From positions 25,399 through 89,398 of the forward strand of contig JAOZQY010000007.1 in the NCBI GenBank assembly GCA_029931975.1: 64,000 bases of DNA, given 5' to 3'. The stretch comes from Bacteroidales bacterium (GTDB lineage Bacteria > Bacteroidota > Bacteroidia > Bacteroidales > GCA-2748055). Position numbers and translations under genes: made by a program. Shown one piece after another: positions 27,327 to 34,694 of this stretch. Under the pieces are notes generated by a model. The model searched no databases and was not told where the DNA came from. It saw only the letters and a program-made list of their open reading frames with translations. How positions within the stretch are numbered: position 1 is the first letter of the stretch; every line of letters begins with the position of its first letter.

Positions 27327-28799
27327 TTAAAGCTTAAACCAGTCTTGCATGATCTCATCCTCAGGAGAGTATTCCTGGTGACTATGGTGAAAAAACTCGT
27401 TCTTTTTTGGAATATATATGTACTCCCTGGCCCACTCAAGGTGGTGGATGCTTACCTCCCTGATGGCATAAAGCACCTGGTGCAGCTCTTCGTTGGTCAT
27501 AGTGGGATGGAGGGACCATCTAACCCAGCCGGGTTTTTCGGAAAGATCCCCATCATTGATCATTTCTGTAATTTCAAGCGACTGGGCATGGGTGACCTCC
27601 AGCAGAAAATGGCCATAGGTGCCTGCACAGGCGCATCCGCCCCTGGTCTGTACGCCAAAGCGGTCGTTCAGCAGTTTTACAAAGAGGTTGAAATGGATGG
27701 CTGGATGGTAAAATGAGATCACTCCAAGCCGGTCGTCCACATTGTTGGCCAGAATCTCGATCCCTTCAATCTCCCTGAGTCCGGGCAGTGCAATCTTCAG
27801 CAGTTCCTCCTCTCGCTTCATAATATTATCCACTCCCATCTGCTCCTTTAGCTCGATGGCCAGGGCCGCTTTGATGGATTGCAGGAAGCCCGGCGTTCCA
27901 CCATCTTCCCTTACCTCAATATCATCCACATACTTGTACCGGCCCCAGGGATTGGTCCAGTCTACCGTACCACCTCCGGGGTTGTCGGGAACCTCTGAAT
28001 TGTACATTTGCTTATCAAAGATCAGCACCCCTGATGAACCGGGTCCGCCAAGGAACTTATGGGGTGAGAAGACGATGGCATCCAGCTTCTCCATAGGATT
28101 CTCCGGGTGCATATCGATATTCATATAGGGCGCGCTGGCTGCAAAATCTATCAGGACCAGGCCACCATATTCATGCATCAGCTTGGCCATAAGGTGGTAG
28201 GGTGTTTTAACACCGGTAACATTGGAGCATGCAGTGAAAGATCCGATCTTGAAATTCCGATCCTTGTAGAGTTCCAGCTTGGCCCTCAGATCGTCCAGAT
28301 CCACCCGAAGTTGCTCATTGGGTTCAATCATCACCACATCGGCTATGGTTTCAAACCATGAGGTATGATTGGAGTGATGCTCCATATGGGTGAGAAATAC
28401 TACCGGGCGTTCACCTTTCTTTACACAATCGTTGCCGCTGCCCCCGCATCCTTTCAGACTCAGGATACGCATTAGTTTATTGATCACTGCGGTCATTCCG
28501 TAGCCAGCTGTGATAATCACATCATTGGGGCCGGCATTCACATGCTCCTTAATCAGTTGATGGGAGCGGTGATACGCTTTGGTCATCAGGGTGCCGGTAA
28601 ATGTGGTCTCCGTATGAGTATTGGCCACAAACGGTCCGAATTGTGTCTGCAGTTTCTGCTCAATGGGCTCATAGAGTCTGCCACTGGCGATCCAGTCGCC
28701 ATAGATGATTCGTTTTGTTCCATAGGGAGACTCAAAGGTGGCATCATTCCCGATGATTTTATCCCTGAAGGGCTCGAAATATTTCTCTAGTTCACTCAC
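27327..28799 (-). CDS. Class V aminotransferase / cysteine desulfurase-like PLP enzyme
   Basis: A fold-type I PLP enzyme of 490 residues. The PLP-binding Lys is about 248 in FSPHKFLGGPGSSG. Other marks are the ITAGYGMTAVINKL cofactor region, THMEHHSNHTSW, and VLIDFAASAPYMNID with the PLP-binding Asp. A CACAGTYG stretch with two Cys (RGGCACAGTYGHFLLE) near residue 390 lies where SufS/IscS-type desulfurases carry their active-site Cys, but the enzyme is longer than SufS (about 400) and has a Cys/Gly-rich insert (LKGCGGSGNDC) near residue 120. No Fe-S assembly gene is adjacent. It may be a desulfurase, selenocysteine-lyase-like enzyme or an aminotransferase. The start is GTG, as no upstream in-frame ATG is seen. 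Confidence 0.8.
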   Translation of the reverse strand: MSELEKYFEPFRDKIIGNDATFESPYGTKRIIYGDWIASGRLYEPIEQKLQTQFGPFVANTHTETTFTGTLMTKAYHRSHQLIKEHVNAGPNDVIITAGYGMTAVINKLMRILSLKGCGGSGNDCVKKGERPVVFLTHMEHHSNHTSWFETIADVVMIEPNEQLRVDLDDLRAKLELYKDRNFKIGSFTACSNVTGVKTPYHLMAKLMHEYGGLVLIDFAASAPYMNIDMHPENPMEKLDAIVFSPHKFLGGPGSSGVLIFDKQMYNSEVPDNPGGGTVDWTNPWGRYKYVDDIEVREDGGTPGFLQSIKAALAIELKEQMGVDNIMKREEELLKIALPGLREIEGIEILANNVDDRLGVISFYHPAIHFNLFVKLLNDRFGVQTRGGCACAGTYGHFLLEVTHAQSLEITEMINDGDLSEKPGWVRWSLHPTMTNEELHQVLYAIREVSIHHLEWAREYIYIPKKNEFFHHSHQEYSPEDEIMQDWFKL

Positions 28800-28842
28800 A
28801 GATATAATTTATCATTAACCCACTAAGCACTAACTTCCTAAC

Positions 28843-29586
28843 TCAATTCCTGCCCGAGAACCTGGACAAAAGTCTCAGGAACTCTATATAGAGCCAGATC
28901 AACGTCACCATCAGTCCAAATGCACCATACCACTCCATGTACTTCGGGGCCCCCATCTGTGAACCCTTTTCGATGAAATCGAAGTCCATAATCAGGTTTA
29001 AAGCAGCAATAACAATAATAACCAGGTTGATCAGGATGCCCAGTGGTCCTGTCGAATGCATAAAGCCAACCGGCATACCAATCATACCCAGGATCCAGCT
29101 GACCAGGTAAGCGAAAAAGACAGCTCCTGTGGCCATCATCACCCCGCGTCTGAATTTGGGGGTGGCCCGAATACGACCCGATCGGTAGAGAAACAACATT
29201 GTAAACAGGGTGCCAATGGTCAGCAATACCGCCTGGAAAGCTACACCGGGGTACTTTGCATTGATAATCGCACTGATGGCACCCAGGAAGAGCCCTTCCA
29301 GAATGGCATAGATGGGTGCAGTAATGGCCGACGATTGTGGCCGGAATATGGTAATCAGAGCCATGATAAAACCGCCGATGGCGCCTACAATGGCCAGGGT
29401 ACCAGCCCTGCCCGGATCGGCACTCATCACCATGTTCCATGTATAGGCCGCAGCTGCAATCACCAGCAACAGCATGATACCAACTTTATTTATGGTGCCA
29501 TTGATAGTCATGGCAGTACTTCCGGAATCTATAGTACCGGCCTTTTCAAAAATCTTTCCTGTCATCGCAGGATTGGATGACCTCAT
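28843..29586 (-). CDS. Bax inhibitor-1/YccA family membrane protein
   Basis: A polytopic inner-membrane protein of about 247 residues with seven predicted TM helices, of the BI-1/YccA family (TMBIM-like, thought to conduct or regulate Ca2+ and pH-dependent leak). Typical features are the start MRSSNPAM, APIYAILEGLFLGAISA near residue 100, and the C-terminal NLIMDFDFIEKGSQMGAPKY with the acidic pair. The open frame reaches 29649, but AAGGAG at the right distance before the ATG at 29586 decides the start. It is followed by the aminotransferase gene 43 nt downstream. Confidence 0.88.
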   Translation of the reverse strand: MRSSNPAMTGKIFEKAGTIDSGSTAMTINGTINKVGIMLLLVIAAAAYTWNMVMSADPGRAGTLAIVGAIGGFIMALITIFRPQSSAITAPIYAILEGLFLGAISAIINAKYPGVAFQAVLLTIGTLFTMLFLYRSGRIRATPKFRRGVMMATGAVFFAYLVSWILGMIGMPVGFMHSTGPLGILINLVIIVIAALNLIMDFDFIEKGSQMGAPKYMEWYGAFGLMVTLIWLYIEFLRLLSRFSGRN

Positions 29587-29716
29587 TGCTCTCATCTCCT
29601 TCAAATTTGCGTTAAATATATGGGTTTTTATCTTGACAGAGGTGGTCAAATTACATGCCAGAGAATAGCAGGAAACAAAACCTGACAGAATTGCAGTTTA
29701 ATTTCTATTTTTGATT

Positions 29717-31012
29717 ATGATTAGTGCCCTTCGCAACATCTGGCAAAGTGAGTTCTTCAGGAACGTGGCCACATTGATCTCCGGAACTACCCTGGCCCAG
29801 GCTTTTTCAGTGTTGATTTATATTCTTCTGAGCCGAATCTATACCGAGGAGGACTTCGGGGTTTTCGGCTTGTATATGAATATTCTGAATATCACGGTGA
29901 TATTCTCCACGGCCAAGTATGAGCTGGCCATTCTGCTTCCAAAAAGTGAACGTGAATCAATTAACCTGCTTGGACTCTCAGGAATGATCAGTGTGTTGGT
30001 CAGCCTGCTCTTGCTGGTGATCGTAATTCCGATGAATGATCAGATATCCAGGTGGCTGGGCAGCGAACAGATCTCCAGATGGCTCTATTTCATACCCCTA
30101 TCCACCCTGATGGTGGGCTGGTTTACCTCTTTTAGGAACTTCTCAAACCGGCAGAAGCGGTACAAATTGATTGCCGGGGCCAATATTGGTCAGAGCATTT
30201 CCAACTCCCTGCTAAAGCTTGGACTGGGTTTGCTTATTGCCGGAGCAGCCGGTCTGATTTTCGGAGTGATCTTTGGACAGGTAGTTGGATTCCTGATCTT
30301 TTTTATGGTGCACTGGCGAATAAACGGATCGAAGGTGAACTGGATGAGCTGGAGTGAGATGAAACGACTGGGGCTTAAGTACAGCCTCTTTCCCAGGTAT
30401 AATATGTGGCAGGGGCTGATCAACAATTTTTCCGGCGCCTTCCCGGTTTTCATATTAAGCTCCTATTTTTCCACAGCTACCGCCGGGCTCTATACCTTTG
30501 GATATATGATTCTGTACAGGCCGGTAAACCTAATGGCTAACGCGTTCTATCAGGTTATGTTTCAGCGATTTGTAGAGAAGAAGCATATCAATAGTTCCAT
30601 TCGTCCGGACGTACTGTTGTTTTTGAAACGCAGCATACAGGTCTTAGCGCTTCCCTTTATTGTTGCGGCAATAGGCTTTCCTGAAATATTCGGATTCATC
30701 TTTGGCGATAAATGGATCGAAGCAGGCAGATATGCTCAGATCTTATTGCCCTGGATCTTTATGACAAGCCTGGTGATGCCCCTTTCATTTATTCCGGACC
30801 TCTATAAAAAGCAGCGGGTAGCCATGATCATTGATGGAGTCAAGCTGGTGGGCAGGCTGACAGGCCTTGCGGTGGGAGTGATTATGGAAAATGTTTATAT
30901 TGGCCTGGCTTTATATAGTGGACTGAGTGCGCTAATTATTGGATATAGCCTGTTCTGGTATCTGCAGCTGGTGAAGGAGAATCCACCTGTTGATGAACAG
31001 GATCAATTATGA
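29717..31012 (+). CDS. Polysaccharide flippase (Wzx/MATE-like)
   Basis: A membrane protein of about 431 residues with 12 predicted TM helices from the polysaccharide-biosynthesis (Wzx/RfbX) family, flipping lipid-linked glycan units across the inner membrane. Features are the N-terminal NVATLISGTTLAQAFSVLIY helix and the LSRIYTEEDFGVFGLY motif found across this family. The annotated frame can begin at a TTG at 29711; the ATG at 29717 is preferred. It leads an operon with a methyltransferase (7 nt later) and a GT4 glycosyltransferase, consistent with O-antigen or exopolysaccharide assembly. Confidence 0.87.
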   Translation: MISALRNIWQSEFFRNVATLISGTTLAQAFSVLIYILLSRIYTEEDFGVFGLYMNILNITVIFSTAKYELAILLPKSERESINLLGLSGMISVLVSLLLLVIVIPMNDQISRWLGSEQISRWLYFIPLSTLMVGWFTSFRNFSNRQKRYKLIAGANIGQSISNSLLKLGLGLLIAGAAGLIFGVIFGQVVGFLIFFMVHWRINGSKVNWMSWSEMKRLGLKYSLFPRYNMWQGLINNFSGAFPVFILSSYFSTATAGLYTFGYMILYRPVNLMANAFYQVMFQRFVEKKHINSSIRPDVLLFLKRSIQVLALPFIVAAIGFPEIFGFIFGDKWIEAGRYAQILLPWIFMTSLVMPLSFIPDLYKKQRVAMIIDGVKLVGRLTGLAVGVIMENVYIGLALYSGLSALIIGYSLFWYLQLVKENPPVDEQDQL

Positions 31013-31019
31013 GAAGAGA

Positions 31020-31841
31020 ATGAGTAAGATAGGCAAAGCATTAAAGGCACTCTGGTGGATTGTCCGAAAACCGGTACTTCTGAACAATGTCCTCACTGAT
31101 GAGGATAGCTGGAGGAGCTATGTGGAGAAGAAGTATAAGTTGCCGGGCGGACTCCCCGTGGTGGAGATGGGCCAGCTCATCGCTTCCGATTCCATTGAAC
31201 TGGGGCCCATGACCTTTCTGGACGGAGGATCCCTGCCCACCGATATGATGTTGCTGGCCGGACTGGCTGAAGGAATAGAGAAGTGTGCCTATTTTGAAAT
31301 TGGAACCTGGCGGGGCGAAAGTGTTACTACGGTTGCCTCCAGGGCCCGTAGCTGCCATACGCTCTGTCTCACCGACCAGGAGATGCGCCGGATGGGAATG
31401 CATCCGAGTACCATTGAATCGCACAGGCTCTTTTCAAAAGAGCTGGCGAATGTTACCCATTTAAGTGGCGATTCTAGGAATTTCGATTTCGGACAGCTCA
31501 ACAAGAAATTTGATCTGTTTTTTATTGATGGCGACCACCATTATGATTGTGTCAAAAGCGATACGCAAAATATATTCAAACACCTTATTCATGAGAAGAG
31601 CATAGTAGTGTGGCATGATTATGGCTTCCATCCCGATCAGGTAAGGTATGAGGTAATGGCTGCCATTCTTGACGGGATTGGAGCTGAACGAACAGGCAGG
31701 GTCTACCATGTGGCACATACCAAGTCGGCCATCTTTACAGGAGAAACCATTCCTTCTTTAGCGGCGAATTTTCCTCTTGTGCCGGAAGAGTATTACCTTA
31801 CCGAGATTTCTCGTCACAAAATCCAGGCCTCCCCATCCTGA
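31020..31841 (+). CDS. Class I SAM-dependent methyltransferase
   Basis: A protein of about 273 residues of the Methyltransf_24 type. The SAM-binding motif I is YFEIGTWRGESVTT (near residue 90). Motif III/IV is FDLFFIDGDHHYDCVKSD, where the DGDH acidic pair is characteristic. The C-terminal half holds a conserved VVWHDYGF segment. The open frame could begin at a TTG at 30990 inside the flippase gene, but the ATG at 31020, 7 nt after the flippase stop, is more plausible. The position between flippase and glycosyltransferase suggests methylation of a surface sugar; the substrate is not visible. Confidence 0.82.
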   Translation: MSKIGKALKALWWIVRKPVLLNNVLTDEDSWRSYVEKKYKLPGGLPVVEMGQLIASDSIELGPMTFLDGGSLPTDMMLLAGLAEGIEKCAYFEIGTWRGESVTTVASRARSCHTLCLTDQEMRRMGMHPSTIESHRLFSKELANVTHLSGDSRNFDFGQLNKKFDLFFIDGDHHYDCVKSDTQNIFKHLIHEKSIVVWHDYGFHPDQVRYEVMAAILDGIGAERTGRVYHVAHTKSAIFTGETIPSLAANFPLVPEEYYLTEISRHKIQASPS

Positions 31842-31852
31842 TTGCCAGAAGC

Positions 31853-33037
31853 ATGGAAAAAGGAAAACGCATCCTGGTTATTCCCTCCTGGTATCCGCCC
31901 GATGGCGGCTACTTTTTTAAGGAACATAGCGAGGCCATTCAAAAGATGGGTTGGCAGGTGGATGTGCTGGTAAACCGGCTTGTGGGAGTCCGGAAACTGA
32001 TCCAGGCCGGTGTTTCGGCGCTGAGACCATGCAGGGTCGGGGAGGAGAACGGACTGCGTGTGATCCGTTCATCAAGTATGAAGCTTCCCGGTAGTGAAAA
32101 GCAGAACATCCTTAACTGGACAAGACATACCAGGAGGCTTTATAAGAGTTATGAACAGCAGTTCGGCAAGCCCGATTTGATCCTGGCACACAGCGTAACC
32201 TGGGCAGGCTATGCAGCTTTTCTGATTAACAGGGAACATCAGATCCCCTATCTGATTGTGGAGCATCGCAGCTTTTTTGTCTGGAGCACGGAGAAGGCTC
32301 GTCAGATGGTGAAGCCCTTTTATGTGCCATTTTTCAGGAAAGCTTATGGCCATTGCAAAAAACTGGTGCTGGTTTCCTCCAGCCTGAGTAAGGGAATTGA
32401 AGCACTGGTTCCTGATGTAAAGACCAGGAGCATGGTAATCCCAAATATGATACGGGAGGATATGTTCCTGCCTCCTGCGGAGCCCAGGCATACGAAACCC
32501 TTTACCTTTATCTGGGCCGGGAGACTGGAGCATGTGAAAGGGCTGGACCTGCTGCTGGAAGCTGTAAAACTACTTGCTGATCGAACAGAGCGGCCGTTCA
32601 GGATACGATTGGCCGGGAAAGGTTCCCTGAAAGGGGAACTGGAACAGCAGGCCGTGAGGCTTGGAATTGCGGAACGGGTGAAGTTCCTGGGAAGGCTCTC
32701 CAGGGAGGAGATGCAGAAGGAGATGCAGAGGGCCAACTGTAAGGTGCTGCCAAGCCGTTATGAGGCATTTGGGGTGGTTCTTATCGAGGCCATGGCCACC
32801 GGGCTCCCCGTGATTGCTACCCGTTCCGGCGGCCCCGATTCCATTATTAACAATGAGAACGGTTTGCTGGTCGAAGCCGAACACATAGAGGAGCTGGCCG
32901 GGGCCATGGAACAAATGATGTTACATATCGAGGAATATCCTGCAGAGAAGATAAGGGGAAATACCCTGCAACAGTATGGCCATACCAGCGTGATGGAGCA
33001 GTACAATCAGCTCTTTTTTCAAGTGCTCAAGGAATAA
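31853..33037 (+). CDS. Glycosyltransferase family 4 (GT-B)
   Basis: A 394-residue GT4 enzyme transferring a sugar from a nucleotide-sugar donor to a glycan, most likely cytoplasmic. The N-terminal domain starts with ILVIPSWYPPDGGYFFKEH, typical of GT4. The C-terminal donor-binding domain has FIWAGRLEHVKGLDLLLEAV, KFLGRLSREEM and the E-x7-E motif EAFGVVLIEA (Glu304 and Glu312), followed by GLPVIATRSGGP. It is the third gene of the flippase-methyltransferase-GT operon, 11 nt after the methyltransferase. The acceptor and donor are unknown. Confidence 0.9.
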   Translation: MEKGKRILVIPSWYPPDGGYFFKEHSEAIQKMGWQVDVLVNRLVGVRKLIQAGVSALRPCRVGEENGLRVIRSSSMKLPGSEKQNILNWTRHTRRLYKSYEQQFGKPDLILAHSVTWAGYAAFLINREHQIPYLIVEHRSFFVWSTEKARQMVKPFYVPFFRKAYGHCKKLVLVSSSLSKGIEALVPDVKTRSMVIPNMIREDMFLPPAEPRHTKPFTFIWAGRLEHVKGLDLLLEAVKLLADRTERPFRIRLAGKGSLKGELEQQAVRLGIAERVKFLGRLSREEMQKEMQRANCKVLPSRYEAFGVVLIEAMATGLPVIATRSGGPDSIINNENGLLVEAEHIEELAGAMEQMMLHIEEYPAEKIRGNTLQQYGHTSVMEQYNQLFFQVLKE

Positions 33038-33072
33038 TTCCTCTCAATAGATTCACGGAATAAAAAATTTTG

Positions 33073-33080
33073 TAAATTTG
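33073..33080 (+). promoter_or_regulatory. Candidate promoter -7 element for tRNA-His
   Basis: TAAATTTG matches the Bacteroidota -7 consensus TAnnTTTG and lies 12 nt before the tRNA, a fitting distance for transcription starting just upstream. Confidence 0.5.
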
Positions 33081-33091
33081 CAGACCCAAAC

Positions 33092-33166
33092 GGTGGATGT
33101 AGCTCAGTTGGTTAGAGTGCTGGATTGTGGTTCCAGAGGTCGCCGGTTCGAACCCGGTCTTCCACC
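33092..33166 (+). tRNA. tRNA-His (anticodon GTG)
   Basis: The cloverleaf folds from the sequence: D arm GCTC...GAGT, anticodon stem CTGGA/TCCAG with loop TTGTGGT (anticodon GTG), T arm GCCGG-TTCGAAC-CCGGT, and acceptor stem with one T:T mismatch at position 6:67. The extra G at -1 facing C73, the identity mark of tRNA-His, is present at 33092. A complete CCA is not encoded. A terminator follows. Confidence 0.95.
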
Positions 33167-33173
33167 CAAAAAG

Positions 33174-33207
33174 AAAATCGCCTTGTGAAAGCAGGGCGAT
33201 TTTTTTA
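33174..33207 (+). terminator. Rho-independent terminator after tRNA-His
   Basis: Stem AAATCGCC/GGCGATTT with a 12-nt loop, followed by a run of T, about 8 nt beyond the tRNA 3' end. Confidence 0.8.
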
Positions 33208-33246
33208 ATTGAAAGACATTCATTAGAATAATTGAGTATCATTTGC

Positions 33247-33254
33247 TAAATTTG
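33247..33254 (+). promoter_or_regulatory. Candidate promoter -7 element for the sigma factor gene
   Basis: TAAATTTG (TAnnTTTG) lies 31 nt before the sigma-factor ATG, suggesting basal transcription by the primary sigma factor. A clear -33 TTTG is not seen. Confidence 0.4.
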
Positions 33255-33285
33255 CCTTAGAGAATTCAGCTCTCTTATCAGCGTA

Positions 33286-33873
33286 ATGGAAATATTCACT
33301 GATCAACATATTATTGATGGTATCCGGAATCGGGATGATGCTACATTCAAGTATCTTCAGGTGAAGTTCCAGGATAGCATCCGTCTGATGGTTATTGAGA
33401 AGGGAGGAAGTCAGGAAGACGCAAAGGATGTATTTAGCGAGGGCCTAATTGCACTGATTCGCCTTGTGGATCACAAGGATTTCGTTCTGAGTTGCAAACT
33501 GGGAACCCTGGTTTATGCACTTTGTCTTAAGAAGTGGAAACAGCACCTGGAAAAACAGACGGCTGTGCACAATTATCATGTACGTAAACTCGATACCACT
33601 CCGGAATCGGATTTTACAGAGGAGGCTGATCAGCACTTATATCATGAAATTTTCTGGGAAAGTTTTGAGAAACTGGATAAGGTTTGCAAGGACATCCTTG
33701 ACGCCTACCTGAAAGAGACATCTCCAAAGGACATAGCAATCAAGCTGGGATATAGCTATGGTTATGTGCGGAAAAGAAAAAGTATGTGCCATAGTTTTCT
33801 GATGAAGACCATCGAAAACCACCCTACTTTCATAAGGATTAAAAAAACCGAGCTAACTCTGGATATAGAATAA
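33286..33873 (+). CDS. ECF-type RNA polymerase sigma factor
   Basis: A 195-residue sigma-70 family protein with only regions 2 and 4, as in ECF sigma factors. Region 2 spans about 15-90 (QEDAKDVFSEGLIALIRLV, the usual DAEDVxQE-like helix). Region 4 spans about 125-178 (CKDILDAYLKETSPKDIAIKLGYSYGYVRKRKSMC, a helix-turn-helix; positions about 134-168). It is followed after 14 nt by a membrane protein with an anti-sigma-like N-terminus, so the pair is a sigma/anti-sigma operon. The upstream region has a primary-type -7 element but not the repeated 32-bp element found near 37.7 and 38.4 kb. Those elements are candidate targets of this sigma factor (inference). Confidence 0.87.
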   Translation: MEIFTDQHIIDGIRNRDDATFKYLQVKFQDSIRLMVIEKGGSQEDAKDVFSEGLIALIRLVDHKDFVLSCKLGTLVYALCLKKWKQHLEKQTAVHNYHVRKLDTTPESDFTEEADQHLYHEIFWESFEKLDKVCKDILDAYLKETSPKDIAIKLGYSYGYVRKRKSMCHSFLMKTIENHPTFIRIKKTELTLDIE

Positions 33874-33887
33874 TATATTCTGAACCA

Positions 33888-34694
33888 ATGAGGAACAAAA
33901 CAGACATACATAGAAGGTTGGCGGATTATATCTACGATGATCTGAGTCCGGAAGAGATCGTGGAGATGGAAACTGAAATATCCCGTGACCCTCAGCTTTC
34001 ACAATCTTACCATTTGAATATGCAGGTAAAGGACTATCTGCAGGCGAAGATTCAACTGGAGGAGATGAAGTCAGATCCCCTCCTGGAGGATGCAGAGAAA
34101 CTGGCAGACATGGCATTTGAACTTGAATCCATGGACGAAGAGGAGCCTGTGACCATCCCCATTGGCCGAAAAAAGAACAGGACCAGAATCCTGGCTTTTA
34201 CAGCTGCAATAGCGGCGAGTGTTACCATTATTATCGCTGTTGGACTTCCATCTTCTATGGATCAGGACCGTTTATTTGATTCCTATTATACGCCCATAGA
34301 GGCCTCTGATTATTCCCAACGCGGACTTGCTGATGATACATACAGCAGTATAGCCCAAGGGATTAACCATTATATGGATGGAAATTACACACAATCCATC
34401 GAGCAGTTTAATACCCTGGTTTCAGATCCTGCCTTTCGCTCGGAGGTAAATTTTTTCACGGGACTCTCTTACCTGGGACTGGGGCAGTATGAGGATGCAC
34501 AAAACAGCCTGGAATTAGTACTTAAGGGGGGGGGCAGGTATCAGCCTGAGGCCCTGTGGTATCTCAGTCTCTGCCATCTGAAAACCGGTGCCTTTGAAAA
34601 AGCATACGCAGTTCTTGGACAGTTGGAGCACTATGATGGAATGTACAGGCAAGACGCTCAATCCCTCCGAAAGAAACTTCGTCGCCTTAAATAA
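33888..34694 (+). CDS. Membrane anti-sigma-like protein with periplasmic TPR repeats
   Basis: A 268-residue single-pass protein. Residues 1-95 resemble an anti-sigma domain (LADYIYDDLSPEEIVEMETE with an RDPQLSQSY turn) but without the Zn-binding His/Cys motif. One TM helix lies at about 101-120, preceded by RKKNRTR, which sets the N-terminus in the cytoplasm. Residues about 150-265 hold TPR-like helix pairs (YMDGNYTQSIEQFNTLV, GLGQYEDAQNSLELVLKGG, LKTGAFEKAYAVLGQL), placed in the periplasm. It follows the sigma gene by 14 nt. Its last 37 bp overlap the end of the convergent CHAT-protease gene. By layout it should hold the sigma factor at the membrane and sense a periplasmic partner through its TPRs (inference). 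Confidence 0.8.
   Translation: MRNKTDIHRRLADYIYDDLSPEEIVEMETEISRDPQLSQSYHLNMQVKDYLQAKIQLEEMKSDPLLEDAEKLADMAFELESMDEEEPVTIPIGRKKNRTRILAFTAAIAASVTIIIAVGLPSSMDQDRLFDSYYTPIEASDYSQRGLADDTYSSIAQGINHYMDGNYTQSIEQFNTLVSDPAFRSEVNFFTGLSYLGLGQYEDAQNSLELVLKGGGRYQPEALWYLSLCHLKTGAFEKAYAVLGQLEHYDGMYRQDAQSLRKKLRRLK

Noticed and set aside
28838-29440. 200-aa minus-strand ORF overlapping the BI-1/YccA gene in another frame
   Set aside because: His/Tyr/Cys-rich shadow translation; the overlapping BI-1 frame has family motifs and a ribosome-binding site.
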